Assembly (NCBI RefSeq): GCF_000255655.1
Contig: NZ_JH636434.1
Coordinates: 2,251,664-2,315,663 of the forward strand
DNA from: Schlesneria paludicola DSM 18645
GTDB lineage: Bacteria > Planctomycetota > Planctomycetia > Planctomycetales > Planctomycetaceae
Reading direction: 5' to 3'
Length of the DNA stretch: 64,000 nt
Of the stretch, positions 28,978 to 41,374 are shown piece by piece. Position 1 is the first letter of the stretch; each line of letters starts with the position of its first letter. The notes beneath the pieces were generated by a model that did not search any database, was not told the origin of the DNA, and was given only the letters and a program-made list of their open reading frames with translations. The position numbers and the translations under genes were made by a program.

Positions 28978-29010
28978 CATGTGCTGCAGACCGATGTCTT
29001 GCAGCACATG
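28978..29010. terminator. Strong hairpin between hemQ and sulfotransferase genes
   Basis: CATGTGCTGCAGAC (28978-28991) pairs with GTCTTGCAGCACATG (28996-29010) around a CGAT loop, with a single bulged base. The genes on both sides end here (28950 on + and 29096 on -). It is likely a bidirectional terminator, though there is no long T-run. Confidence 0.55.
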
Positions 29011-29095
29011 TCCTCTCAGCCGAAGGAACGCCGCGAGAGCTTCCAACGAGTTGCGTCACGCGGCCCAAGGGACAAATTGTCAGTTCCCTTGGAAC

Positions 29096-30385
29096 CTATC
29101 CGGCTTTGACCGCCGCGGATTCGTTTGTGGCCTGAGTTTCGGGAAGGCGACTGGCATAGCCGTAGCGATCGAACGACACCTTCCAGCGTTCGTAGACTTT
29201 TCGCATCAGGCTCTCGTCCATGTTGAACGAGTTCTTCCGATAGCGGGTTAATTCAGGAAGCTTCTGTTTGATGGCCGCTTCGATGGTTTCCCAGTTGTCC
29301 AGGTTCAGCCCTTGATAGACACGATGCATTTCGCCCAAGGGGTCGACTTCGAGATCCTCGAACCGCATTTCATGCAGACGACCGGCCGGAATGAGATGCC
29401 GCGTTCGCTCATACGTTTCGATGCAATTCGTGTACATCTTCAACGTATCTTCTTGCATCTTTTCGTTCATCACGATCTTCGAGAGACCGTTTTCGGCAAA
29501 CAGCGTTCGCCGGAGGTGCAAGCTGGAGCTGTAAACCGCATAGGGGTCACGATAGATGTAGACGAACTTGGCGTTCGGAAACATCTCAAGCAGAACCGGA
29601 ATCCGGTAGGTGTGCGTCGGTGACTTGAAAACGATTGGCTTGTTGTGCTTGATGGTCAATTTTTTGACGAAGTACATGAAACGTTCTTTCCACTCCGCCA
29701 GTTCGGCGGGCGGAATATCTTTCAATTCGAAATAACGTTCGTACTTTGTCGGGTCGGTTGGATGAGCCAACATCAGATACGGCGACAGACCTGACAGCAG
29801 CAACAGCGCGACTTCGTCTTCCTGCGGCATATGGAATCCCGCTTCGACATTGTCCATTGGACGCGTCTTGGGGATCAGCCAACTGGTCATTGATGTGACC
29901 ACACGTTCCGTCAGCAGGAAATTTGCCGGGAACATGACTTCATACAAGTTTGGAAACGTAAATTGAGGATCAAGGGTCATCAAGTTGTGAAGCAACGTGG
30001 TCCCGCTGCGCCAGTGCCCCAAGATGAAGACGGGAGCGTGATCGATCGTTTGCGCGGCAATCTTTCGTCCGAAGATCGCGGACTCGATGACATTGTGGAA
30101 CGAGTTCACCAGGCTGAACGCCGAGATCGTCGCGACTTTGTGCAGACGACTCCAATGGATCGGCGGATGCGTTCCCAGCAACTTGATCCAGGTTCGAACG
30201 GATGACCCATGCCAGACGCTGAAGAATCCCTGTGGATCAAATTTCGCGCCGTCATTACTACCACAATTGGGAGCCGCTGAAGGCGAGGTCTGTGGTTTTG
30301 TCGGCGGTGCCACTCGACAGAATTCCGTATTGCGTTGCTGTGGGTCTGTAGATTTGGGGTAACTTAACACGACAGCTCCACGCAT
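29096..30385 (-). CDS. Sulfotransferase family protein
   Basis: About 429 residues. The 5'-phosphosulfate loop is FILGHWRSGTTLLHNLM near residue 120 and the 3'-phosphate motif is FVYIYRDPYAVYSSSLHL. The final RRTLFAENGLSKIV and RYRKNSFNMD segments fit the bacterial sulfotransferase/Stf-like family, which transfers sulfate from PAPS to a hydroxyl or amino group. The ATG at 30385 is used; the frame opens earlier at a TTG (30427). It may sulfate a glycan or lipid; no partner gene is adjacent. Confidence 0.85.
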   Translation of the reverse strand: MRGAVVLSYPKSTDPQQRNTEFCRVAPPTKPQTSPSAAPNCGSNDGAKFDPQGFFSVWHGSSVRTWIKLLGTHPPIHWSRLHKVATISAFSLVNSFHNVIESAIFGRKIAAQTIDHAPVFILGHWRSGTTLLHNLMTLDPQFTFPNLYEVMFPANFLLTERVVTSMTSWLIPKTRPMDNVEAGFHMPQEDEVALLLLSGLSPYLMLAHPTDPTKYERYFELKDIPPAELAEWKERFMYFVKKLTIKHNKPIVFKSPTHTYRIPVLLEMFPNAKFVYIYRDPYAVYSSSLHLRRTLFAENGLSKIVMNEKMQEDTLKMYTNCIETYERTRHLIPAGRLHEMRFEDLEVDPLGEMHRVYQGLNLDNWETIEAAIKQKLPELTRYRKNSFNMDESLMRKVYERWKVSFDRYGYASRLPETQATNESAAVKAG

Positions 30386-31008
30386 GCGAGTCTTCAGGGG
30401 CGGCCACCTACGCCAGTTGGCAATCAACGAATGTCATTTCAGATTGGCATCGTTCCGCAGAACAGAACGACCCTGACATTCTCGAGATGCAATGAATCTG
30501 AAAATCGTTTCGCTTCTGCAGTTTCTGTTGCCTCGGACAAGTCCGGCCGGCTCATGAATCGACTGAGAAGCATCGAATGACGATTTCGTTCAATTCGCAC
30601 CTCTTCGTATCGGTCGGCTATCCGGTCATGTCGCACGTTTTTCATGGTTCCGACCAAATTCGTCAGCAGGCCAAAGCGTACGCGAATGTTATGCCAGATC
30701 CTTAATTTGTCGGGCGCACAATAGCACCGATGCAATATACACGGCCAAACACACCCATGTCACGCAAAGTATTAATGATAAATGGTTTATGCGATGATCA
30801 GGCGCGCCTTTGCTCTTGACGACGATTTACAACGGGGCCAGCTGATGCCAACGGACCATTGAGTATAGGCTATCTGGGTTGAGTTTGTCAGTTTCTCCGT
30901 CAAGCTGGCCGAAGGCGAACTCTTCTGCCGATAACGAAGAGACCCGCGAATTCGCAGGATTAGCAAATACGCAATTCAACTGCTCCAGTTTGCGGAAATC
31001 GGCTCAAT
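30386..31008. other. Divergent gap between sulfotransferase and scpA
   Basis: About 620 bases. A 98-residue open frame on the minus strand (30439-30735) has no recognisable domain, so I do not call it. The part after 30700 is AT-rich (ATATAC, TTAATGATAAATGG) and should hold the scpA promoter. I see no strong hairpin. Confidence 0.4.
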
Positions 31009-31809
31009 ATGGCGGACTATCGCGTTCAACTGGATTTGTTCAGCGGACCCATGGATCTGCTACTGTACCTCGTTCGCAGGAACGAGGTCGACATTACGCG
31101 TCTTCCCATTGCAAAGATCACGACGCAGTTTTTGCAATTTCTCGATGTCCTTCAATTTCTAGATCTCGATCTGATCGGCGACTTTGTCGTTCTTGCCAGT
31201 TCCTTAATCGAGATCAAAAGTCGACAAGTACTGCCACGTGCCGACGAAGAACCGCCAGAAGAGATGCCACTGGCCGATGATCCACGAGGCGAGTTGATTC
31301 AGCAATTGCTTGAATACAAGCGGTTCAAAGATGCGTCGCTCGCTCTCGAGCAACAGGCATCCGAATGGCAGGAGCGCTACCCGCGTCTGAGCGATGAACG
31401 TCCGACGGTGGGTAAAGATCCTTCCGCCGATTCGATCAAAGAGGTTGAATTGTGGGACCTGGTCAGCGCGCTCTCACGCGTGATCCAGAAGAAGGTTGTC
31501 GAAGAAACGTCGAGTATCCGCTATGACGATACGCCGATTTCGGTCTACGTTGAGCGGATTGGGCTTCGTGTCCGCGAAAGCGGTCGGGTGCCGTTCAGCG
31601 AGTTCTTCGAAGGAAGCAATCTGCGCAGCAAGGTTGTGGGGATCTTCCTGGCGATCCTGGAGCTTTTGCGTCACCACGGCTTCCGAGCCGAGCAACCATC
31701 GGAATATGGCGAGATCTATGTCTTGCCACCGACGGTCACCCCTGCGATTGACGCGCCGGTCGAACAACCGACGGAACTTGTCACGACTGTATCGGACGTC
31801 GAACCGTAA
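31009..31809 (+). CDS. scpA: Segregation and condensation protein A
   Basis: 266 residues with the ScpA signature DYRVQLDLFSGPMDLLLYLVRRNEVDI at the start, FLDLDLIGDFVVLASSLIEIKSR, and a C-terminal winged-helix region ending in EYGEIYVLPP. ScpA is the kleisin of the SMC-ScpA-ScpB complex that compacts and segregates chromosomes. ScpB is not in this window. It is convergent with the cytochrome c/WD40 gene, with only 10 bases between the stop codons. Confidence 0.93.
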   Translation: MADYRVQLDLFSGPMDLLLYLVRRNEVDITRLPIAKITTQFLQFLDVLQFLDLDLIGDFVVLASSLIEIKSRQVLPRADEEPPEEMPLADDPRGELIQQLLEYKRFKDASLALEQQASEWQERYPRLSDERPTVGKDPSADSIKEVELWDLVSALSRVIQKKVVEETSSIRYDDTPISVYVERIGLRVRESGRVPFSEFFEGSNLRSKVVGIFLAILELLRHHGFRAEQPSEYGEIYVLPPTVTPAIDAPVEQPTELVTTVSDVEP

Positions 31810-31819
31810 CGAATTGCGA

Positions 31820-34075
31820 CTACTGCACCGATGCTTCCAGGGATTGAAGCGCACGACCTTTGGCCGCGTTCAGCCGCTCCAGCATCGCTTTCAATGCGGC
31901 CGCCGTCGCGGTGTGCGTTTTGACAGCCGTATCGGTGTCCGTAAGCTGCTTTTGTTGCTCGGGCGTCACGACGGCTTCGGCAGCCGCTTTATCAGCCGCC
32001 GCCTTGCTGGCGGTCACAGCGTCCGTCGCGAGCTTTAACTTGGTGGTTGTCTTGGCCACATTTTCGTCAGCCGCCTTCTTTTCAGCGTCGCTCGTTTCAC
32101 GCGTCTTCTTCGCGGCAGCGAACGCCACCATGGCGGCCGAGGCGGCCTCGGCTTTTGTCGTTTGCTCTTGAACCGCTGCGGCGGATTGCTTTGTCAATTC
32201 GGAGAGGGTCGCAAGTGCATCCATCGACTTCTTACTGGCGGTTGCGTTCGCCGTCTTCAGCCCGGCATCGTCAGGCTTCGCTTCGAATGCGGCCATGGCC
32301 TCGCTCGATTCCTTTTCCGCCGCCGTGACGGCATCGGTGGCTGTTTTGACCTTGGCGCGCAGATCTGTGGCCACTTTCACGGCGGCATCACGTTCGGCAC
32401 TCGCCTTGTTTCGCGCGGCCTCCGCATTGGTCAGCGCCGTTTCTGCAGTCTGCAGCGTTTGCGTCTTGGCGACAATCTCGGCATCGGCCTGTGCCTTGGC
32501 CTTCGTGACGACCTCAAGTTCAGCAACCGCTGCCGCTGCCGTTTTTGCTGCAGTCTCGGCCGCTGCAATACGGTCGGCAAGCTGCTTGTTCAACGCGGCG
32601 AGGGTTGCCGTCGCCTGACCTGCGGCGGCTTCGGCACCGCCGAGCGCTTGCACGGCCTGCTCAATCTGACGGACCAGCGGCGGTGGATTCGAACTCAGTT
32701 GTCCCAGAACGGCCCCATCTTTGGCGTTCCAGATCTGGATCATCCCGGTCAGGTCCCCCGCGAGGATTGTGTCGGTTTCAGAATCAAAAGCGACTTCCAT
32801 TCCCACGTCACCGAGCCCGCCAAAAGCACGAAGGGCTGTCCCGTTGAGATCCCAGAGCTTGGCGACATTGTCACGGCCCGTGGTCGCAATGCGGCTGTCC
32901 CGTGTAAATTCGACGGCGGTCACGCCACCGCCATGTGCGCCCCAATTCTTGATCTGTCCGCCGTTCTGCATTTCCCACAGTCGGATGGTCGTATCTTCGC
33001 TGGATGAGGCGAGAATATTGCTATCGGGAGACCAACTCACGTCTGTGACTGCGGCCGTGTGTCCCGGTAGAACGTGGAATTCTCGACCGGTGAATGCCTC
33101 CCAAACAATCAAGCCGTTGCTTCGATCGCCAGACGCCAGCAGCACGCCATCCGGACTGAATTCGATGGCGGTGATCCAATCGGTATGTTTGTTCTTTTCG
33201 TAAAGCAATTCGCCGGTTGACGTGTCGTAGACGCGGACGATTTTCTTGGGACCGCCCAGGGCGATCTGGGTGTGATCGGGGCTGATGTCTGCGGCCAGCA
33301 CGACGTCATACTCACTGCCGGCTTCCGTCACTCGTTTGCCTGTTTTGACGTCCCAAACAACGGCCTTACCGGATTGACCACCGCGTCCACCGCCAGCAAT
33401 CAACCACTGGCCATTGCGGCTGAATTTCAAGACGTGAGCGACGCCTTCCGGGAAAGGCAATACGCCTGCGATTTCGCGGGTGCGGGTATCGTACAGGAAG
33501 ACTTGCTTGTGACCGGCAACGGCGGCCAATGGAGACCACGGATTGGTGGCGAGTGCGGTAATGCCATTGCCTCGACTCGCAACGACAAGCGGATCGAGCG
33601 GCAGACTTTCGGGCAGGGGCGGCGGTCCTGCCGGCCTCTGATTTGAAACAGTCACCTTCGTGACAACGGTCTTCTTCGCTTTCGCCTTGCTTCCCGCATT
33701 TTCCAGAGCCCCGCCTTCAATCCATTTTCGAATCAACTCCAGTTGATTGTCGGGCAGCTTCGCGGCTTGTGGCGGCATTTTGGGTTCGGCCATGTGCGTG
33801 ATGACCAGATAGAGCTGGCTTTGCGAGGCATCGCCATCCGCTCGCACGACTTCGCCGGAGGCCCCCCCCTGCATCGCCAGGCCATAATTGTCGAGAACCA
33901 GATCACCTTTCTTGTCATTCGCATTGTGACACGAACCGCACTTCTCGCGAAATATCGGCACGATGTGCTGGTCGAAGGTGATCTTCTCTTCCTTCGCTGC
34001 GGCAGCTTTTTCTTCAGCAAGGGCTGAGACGCTCAGCACACTCGTCGCGAACAAAAACAGGGGGAGATATCGCAT
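31820..34075 (-). CDS. Planctomycete cytochrome c domain + WD40 + coiled-coil protein
   Basis: About 751 residues. A signal peptide (MRYLPLFLFATSVLSVSALA) is followed by a planctomycete-type cytochrome c domain with CGSCH heme motif at about residue 48 and a Met-ligand candidate in AEPKMPP. About six WD40 repeats follow, with H-WD type motifs such as HTDWITAIEFSPDG and HTAAVTDVSWSPDS. The last third is an Ala/Lys/Glu-rich coiled coil with many AAxxA repeats. It closes the four-gene block DUF1501, PPC, DUF1549/1553 and this gene. An ATG at 34099 is an alternative start. It is predicted periplasmic; heme binding is inferred from CxxCH. Confidence 0.87.
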   Translation of the reverse strand: MRYLPLFLFATSVLSVSALAEEKAAAAKEEKITFDQHIVPIFREKCGSCHNANDKKGDLVLDNYGLAMQGGASGEVVRADGDASQSQLYLVITHMAEPKMPPQAAKLPDNQLELIRKWIEGGALENAGSKAKAKKTVVTKVTVSNQRPAGPPPLPESLPLDPLVVASRGNGITALATNPWSPLAAVAGHKQVFLYDTRTREIAGVLPFPEGVAHVLKFSRNGQWLIAGGGRGGQSGKAVVWDVKTGKRVTEAGSEYDVVLAADISPDHTQIALGGPKKIVRVYDTSTGELLYEKNKHTDWITAIEFSPDGVLLASGDRSNGLIVWEAFTGREFHVLPGHTAAVTDVSWSPDSNILASSSEDTTIRLWEMQNGGQIKNWGAHGGGVTAVEFTRDSRIATTGRDNVAKLWDLNGTALRAFGGLGDVGMEVAFDSETDTILAGDLTGMIQIWNAKDGAVLGQLSSNPPPLVRQIEQAVQALGGAEAAAGQATATLAALNKQLADRIAAAETAAKTAAAAVAELEVVTKAKAQADAEIVAKTQTLQTAETALTNAEAARNKASAERDAAVKVATDLRAKVKTATDAVTAAEKESSEAMAAFEAKPDDAGLKTANATASKKSMDALATLSELTKQSAAAVQEQTTKAEAASAAMVAFAAAKKTRETSDAEKKAADENVAKTTTKLKLATDAVTASKAAADKAAAEAVVTPEQQKQLTDTDTAVKTHTATAAALKAMLERLNAAKGRALQSLEASVQ

Positions 34076-34237
34076 TTCTGTAAACCCTACAGACTTCATC
34101 CATCCCAGAGGGAGGACTCATCTCGATGAATAACGAAAGACGGTCTTGAGCGGCTGAATCAAACATTCGCGACATCGGGTTCTGTGCGTATCGTCAATTC
34201 AAGGATTGTCCCTCATTGCTCGAGACGCAGGTCGCGG

Positions 34238-36673
<2,436 letters not shown>

Positions 36674-36694
36674 GGCGTGGTCCCTATGCAAAAA

Positions 36695-39157
36695 TCACTG
36701 CGCACCAGCGGGCTTTGCGTCGCCCCCTGCGGCCGCGGCGTTCTGAGCTTTTACTCGTAGTTCTTGATCAAGACGCAACTGTTCGAGTCGCGTGAGTCGC
36801 TTGGGAGGTGCCGCTTCAGGTGTCGGCATCGGTGCGGCCGCCACAACGGGAGCGGGCGCAGGCGTCGATTTGGGCGGAAGCGGTTTGTCGACACGAATCT
36901 GTCCCGTGCCAATGTTGTGAATGACAGGTTCGCCGTTTTCCGTGACGATGACCTGGCAGAACAGACTCTTATTGAGCCCCGGTGGGGCGTCGGCTTCCGC
37001 CTTCAACTTGAAGACGAGTTCCTTTGCGTCCTTGTTGAATTCGGCGGGCGTTGTGGTGACTTTGTTCGGCAAGCCCAGCAACTGAACGGTCGCATTACCC
37101 GGGAATGCGACCGGCGATTCCAGTTTGACGAAAAGTTCTGAATCGGCCCCCTGTTCGATGGCCGCCGCTTCGTAGGTGAACTTCACATACGGTTCCGCAA
37201 CTCGCAGGGTGACAAATTTGGAGCAGACCATCACAGGGCCATTTCCGACAGTGGCTTCACCACGAACGGCAATTTTGTGATCTTTGACCTGGGCATTGCC
37301 GGCCGAGTTCATCGAGATCAAGGCTTCATTCTGACCTTCCGCAATCGAAACCTCCCGGCTGGAATTGACACCGTTCGGGTTCAGAATCAGTTCAATCTTG
37401 ATGGGGGCCTTGAACTCGGGATCGCGTGTCGCAACGACTTTTAACGCCATCTGGCCACCCTGAACCAGAGGCACCTTGGGTTCAACGATCTCAAGTGTGA
37501 AGGGCACTCGTTGTGTCACCGTGGTTGCCAGGGCAAACGTCTGTTCCGTCCAGAAGGGAATCTGGTTCTGTCCGCGCACGAGAACCGTCGGCAGCCGGAC
37601 TTCACCCGTCGGTGGGTTGGGAATATTGGGGTCGGCCAGTGTTCCCGTGATTTGCGAGAACTTCCCGGCCAGCGGTGCTTCAGGCGTCGCCGCGAGAATC
37701 AGTTGGGCCACGCCTTGGTCAGCGGCCATCCCGAAAGACTCGACCGTGACACCCGCAGGAAGATCCAGGCCTTTGAAGTCGAGTGCACCACCGAACCCGA
37801 CTCGGTTGGCATTGATCAACAGTGGGAAGCGATTTCCTTGAGGAATTGCGACCTTGGGCTCGACGTACTGAACAAATTCGCTGACTCCCAACAGCGATTC
37901 GGCGACCAGCGGGCTGACTTCGATCCGGTAGTGGAAGGCGTTCCCCCCTCGGTGGAGGTGATCGCGCACTTCGAGAAAATATTCTCCGTCTTCCGGAACC
38001 CCAAATCGCAAGTAACTGTCGGGGCCAGCGTTGTCGTCGTTGCTGGCAATCGCACCGCCCTGGGCGTTGTACAGAATGAGCAGCGGATCGAGTTCCGAAC
38101 GCAGGCGTCGCGCCCAGACATGAATTTCCAGCGTCTGGCCCTTTATGGCCTTGAATCCGAAGAAGTCGGCATCCGTTTTGGATGACAACACACCATTAAA
38201 AGCGATTGGCGCAACGGCTTTCGTCGCCTGCTGGATCGACTCGTTCGGTTCTTGCTCGATCGAATTCTCGAGGTCGACAATCCGGAACCGATTGCCCGAA
38301 GGAGCGATACCTCGATCATCCACTGCGAAGACGGCGTAGTCTGGTTGCGCTTTGGCGGGAATTTCGATTTCACGTGTAAATTCCCCACCGACGTCTCCCA
38401 GGAACTTGACAGCGACCTTCTGCCCAGGCTTTCCACCCGAAGGAACAATCGCCGAGGGCCGAGGATAGTTGCCGATGTGACAACGGTAGAAGCACGAGCC
38501 ATTGCCGCCGTAACTGCTCTCGCGAATCTGAACGATGTACTTTCCGTCTGCGGGAGCGATGATCGAAACGACTCCATCTTGCCAGATGAGAGCCGCATCG
38601 TCGCTGGTCGCCAGCTCAAAGCGGGCTTCATTGAGAATCGCGACATAGGGGTCGAACAGGAAGTCGCCCAACCGTATTCCTTCGACTTCCGCGCTGATTC
38701 GATCACCCTTCTTTGCTTCGACGACGAAGTAGTCGACATCTTCGTTTTGAATAATGCCTTCGACCGTGACATTGTTGGCAACCGCCTGGGGCTGCTTGAA
38801 TTCACTGTTCGGTTCGACTTCCATCACCGTCGGAAGAGCGCTCACACTGAGCGTTCGCAGGTCAGAGAGACCGCTTGCCGTCCGAACGCGGAGATGTTTC
38901 GTTCCCAACACGCAATCTGCGGCAATCTTCAGTTTCGCTTTGACTTGTCCGCCGTTGACGACCGTGAACTCGGTGACTTCGATTCCAGGCTCATAGATCA
39001 TAAGTTCCTGGGCATCTTCCAGCCGCTGCCCGTTGAACAGGACTTCCGTCTCGATTCCGCGCTGGGCTCCTCGAGGGAGGATATTGGACAAGACGGGGCT
39101 GGCCGCCATAACAGGCGTCGACGCGCAGATCAGGATCAGGGCAAAGTAACGAATCAT
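36695..39157 (-). CDS. Exported PPC-domain protein of planctomycete operon
   Basis: 820 residues with a signal peptide (MIRYFALILICASTPVMA). Two or more bacterial pre-peptidase C-terminal (PPC) domains follow, with EVEPNSEFKQPQAV...DVDYFVVEAKKGD near residue 120 and EQEPNESIQQATKA...DADFFGFKAIKGQ near residue 300. Ig/IPT-like regions make up the C-terminal half. A Pro/Ala-rich tail (PPKSTPAPAPVVAAAP) ends the protein. GAGAGG lies before the ATG. It is 22 bases upstream of the DUF1549/1553 gene, so the two should be co-transcribed. Probably cell-surface adhesion or structural; that is inference. Confidence 0.85.
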   Translation of the reverse strand: MIRYFALILICASTPVMAASPVLSNILPRGAQRGIETEVLFNGQRLEDAQELMIYEPGIEVTEFTVVNGGQVKAKLKIAADCVLGTKHLRVRTASGLSDLRTLSVSALPTVMEVEPNSEFKQPQAVANNVTVEGIIQNEDVDYFVVEAKKGDRISAEVEGIRLGDFLFDPYVAILNEARFELATSDDAALIWQDGVVSIIAPADGKYIVQIRESSYGGNGSCFYRCHIGNYPRPSAIVPSGGKPGQKVAVKFLGDVGGEFTREIEIPAKAQPDYAVFAVDDRGIAPSGNRFRIVDLENSIEQEPNESIQQATKAVAPIAFNGVLSSKTDADFFGFKAIKGQTLEIHVWARRLRSELDPLLILYNAQGGAIASNDDNAGPDSYLRFGVPEDGEYFLEVRDHLHRGGNAFHYRIEVSPLVAESLLGVSEFVQYVEPKVAIPQGNRFPLLINANRVGFGGALDFKGLDLPAGVTVESFGMAADQGVAQLILAATPEAPLAGKFSQITGTLADPNIPNPPTGEVRLPTVLVRGQNQIPFWTEQTFALATTVTQRVPFTLEIVEPKVPLVQGGQMALKVVATRDPEFKAPIKIELILNPNGVNSSREVSIAEGQNEALISMNSAGNAQVKDHKIAVRGEATVGNGPVMVCSKFVTLRVAEPYVKFTYEAAAIEQGADSELFVKLESPVAFPGNATVQLLGLPNKVTTTPAEFNKDAKELVFKLKAEADAPPGLNKSLFCQVIVTENGEPVIHNIGTGQIRVDKPLPPKSTPAPAPVVAAAPMPTPEAAPPKRLTRLEQLRLDQELRVKAQNAAAAGGDAKPAGAQ

Positions 39158-39343
39158 TGTTTATCGCCTCTCAAGACGAGATTGGTTCAACAGTTCGATC
39201 ATCGCGTGTCGTGCCGTCTTTACTTCAGCCCACAGCGCGTTGCTGATCGCGGACATCTCGCTTTTCATTTGCCCGCCGCGAAGAGAGTTGCGTTCGGCGC
39301 CATTGGGCACCCGATCATGCAGCAGTTTTAATTGCCCATCCCA

Positions 39344-39373
39344 AGCTCGCTCGCTGGATCAGGCGAGCGAGCT
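39344..39373 (-). terminator. Hairpin between DUF1501 and PPC genes
   Basis: AGCTCGCTCGC (39344-39354) and GCGAGCGAGCT (39363-39373) form a perfect 11-bp stem with an 8-base loop, 25 bases after the DUF1501 stop (39398) and 187 bases before the PPC gene start. No T-run follows on the minus strand, so it may attenuate or protect the message more than end it. Confidence 0.5.
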
Positions 39374-39397
39374 CGAATGAACTATTTCCGCATGTCA

Positions 39398-40720
39398 TCA
39401 TGCCAGCAAATCTTTGATGACCTTACCACCGTCGACGATTTCGATTGGTCGATCGCCCGGTGCCATCAGTTCTTTATCCGCCACGATCCCCATGCAGTGA
39501 TAGGCTGTGGTGAACAGATCTTCGGGGCCCATGGCCATTTCTTCTGGTTCCGATGCGGTGGCGTTCGACGAACCATGGATGTAGCCGCCTTTGATCCCGC
39601 CCCCGGCCAGCACGACACTGAACACCTTTGGATAGTGATCGCGCCCGGCCTGAGCGTTGATCTTTGGCGTGCGACCGAACTCAGACGACACCATGACCAG
39701 AGTTTCTTTCAGCAATCCTGTGCGTTCAAGATCATTGATGAGCGTGGCAAACGCTTGATCGAACGAAGGCATCTGATTGCGGAATCCGGCGACAATGCCC
39801 GTATGCATGTCCCAACCGCCGTAGGTCAAGTTGACCAGTCGTACACCCGCTTGCACGAGTCGTCGTGCGAGCAGCATGCGAGCACCCGCCTGATTGCGAC
39901 CGTATTCGTCGCGAATTTGTGCGGGTTCTTTTTCGATATCAAACGCTTCGCGTGCGGCTTGCGAGCTGATCAAGCTGTAGGCGCGATCGTAGAACGTGTC
40001 CATGGCCCGCAGATCGTCGGACTTTTCTTTCTTCTGAAAGTGTGCGTTGACCGCTTGCAGGGCCGAACGTCGGGACGAGAATCGCCCATCATCCACGCCA
40101 CTGGGAAGGTCCAGATCGCGCACTTTGAATCCACCGTCGGCTGGATCACTTCCCAGGCTGAATGGGGCAAATGCCGAGCTGAGGTAGCCGCTTCCCGCGA
40201 ATTCGGTCGGCATATTGGGAATGCAGACATACGGAGGCAGATTGTTTCGCGGACCGTACTCGTGGCTGACAACCGATCCGATACAAGGGTACGTCAGCGC
40301 AGGGCTTGGGCGGTAGCCGGTAAACATGTTGTGAGTACCGCGTTCATGTGCGGCCTCACCGTGGGTCATCGAGCGGATCACGGTCAGCTTGTCGGCCACT
40401 TGGGCCGTTTTGGCCAACGTATCGCCGAAGAATTCGCCGCTGATCTTGGTCGCGACCTGGCCCATTTCGCCACGATATTCAATCGGCGCATGGGGCTTCG
40501 GATCGAACGATTCCTGATGAGCAATCCCACCCGGCAAGAAAATATGAATCAACGACTTCGCCGTCCCTTCGAAGTTCTTGTAGTCCTTCAGGTCGGCATA
40601 GGCCGCATTGCTGCGAAGAAGCTGCGGCAGCGTCAGACCAGCACCAGCGATAACTCCGACAGACAAGAAACCTCGGCGATTCAGTCGCTCGAAGTGCTGG
40701 GGGGCGCAATTCTTGGACAT
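39398..40720 (-). CDS. DUF1501 domain protein (Tat signal)
   Basis: 440 residues. NRRGFLSVGVIAGAGLTLPQLL is a twin-arginine type signal. The DUF1501 motifs are IHIFLPGGIAHQESFDPKP, VIRSMTHGEAAHERGTHNM, GGWDMHTGI and MVSSEFGRTPK. It opens the four-gene minus-strand block that ends with the cytochrome c/WD40 protein. GGAG lies 8 bases before the ATG. It is the second DUF1501 gene of the window (the other is at 9036). Function unknown; fold related to alkaline phosphatase/sulfatase. Confidence 0.92.
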   Translation of the reverse strand: MSKNCAPQHFERLNRRGFLSVGVIAGAGLTLPQLLRSNAAYADLKDYKNFEGTAKSLIHIFLPGGIAHQESFDPKPHAPIEYRGEMGQVATKISGEFFGDTLAKTAQVADKLTVIRSMTHGEAAHERGTHNMFTGYRPSPALTYPCIGSVVSHEYGPRNNLPPYVCIPNMPTEFAGSGYLSSAFAPFSLGSDPADGGFKVRDLDLPSGVDDGRFSSRRSALQAVNAHFQKKEKSDDLRAMDTFYDRAYSLISSQAAREAFDIEKEPAQIRDEYGRNQAGARMLLARRLVQAGVRLVNLTYGGWDMHTGIVAGFRNQMPSFDQAFATLINDLERTGLLKETLVMVSSEFGRTPKINAQAGRDHYPKVFSVVLAGGGIKGGYIHGSSNATASEPEEMAMGPEDLFTTAYHCMGIVADKELMAPGDRPIEIVDGGKVIKDLLA

Positions 40721-41374
40721 TCGACTTCTCCGTAAGGCTCAGAAATAATCCGGGCAGGAAGGCAGGTCCGTCAATCTGGTCGATCACGGCGTTACGCAGG
40801 CTAGTTAACCCAAGGTCGGTTCAAAACATTCGTTTTTAAGTGAACGCAATCTTGCTGGTGGCAGGAAGAATTCGATCAACCGCGAATTCTGATTTTTGGC
40901 GAGACTTTTGGCGGGCGTCTTGGCATTTCGAGCCTTACTCAAATTCCAGTGTTGCTAAACTAACCACCTCACATCAGTAAAGTCAAGTACGTTGATTGTG
41001 CGTTCCAGAACGGCGAGCGAGTTTCGGAAACCCGATTCCAGGCACCCGTTTACCGAGATCTTGCGTAAATCCACGACGACACAACCCGCGGCAACACAAC
41101 CATACCGCAATTTCGTTGCCGCTGCATGACGCCCTCGGAAGACGGCAGCGCGAAGGATCGTCAAGCAAATCGAAACGACGGGCCCCTCCAGCGAGCAAGT
41201 CTCGCACCTAATTCTGCGTTTTTGATTTTGATTTCCGATGTTCCGAACGGAACGCAGCTACAGGGAACGGCCCGTTCGCTGGTTTCGTACTCGCCATTCT
41301 GTTATTTCTTTTTAATTGAGACCGGCATTCGCGGCTCGTTCTTGAAGTTCACTTTCTGTCGAAAGATTCAATGA
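40721..41374. other. Divergent gap upstream of the four-gene block
   Basis: About 650 bases between the DUF1501 gene and the His-tailed membrane protein gene. Only short frames without recognisable products occur. Promoters for both directions are expected. No clear hairpin or tandem repeat was seen. Confidence 0.4.

Noticed and set aside
30439..30735. 98-residue open frame on the minus strand upstream of scpA
   Set aside because: No ribosome binding site, no domain, odd composition; it lies in a divergent promoter region.
32162..33007. 281-residue open frame on + antisense to the cytochrome c/WD40 gene
   Set aside because: Arg/Gly-rich frame opposite a gene with clear domains; a shadow of high-GC codon use.
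38252..39331. 359-residue open frame on + antisense to the PPC-domain gene
   Set aside because: Same reason: the real gene on minus has a signal peptide and PPC motifs.
39332..40735. 467-residue open frame on + antisense to the DUF1501 gene
   Set aside because: The DUF1501 product on the other strand has a Tat signal and family motifs; the antisense translation has none.
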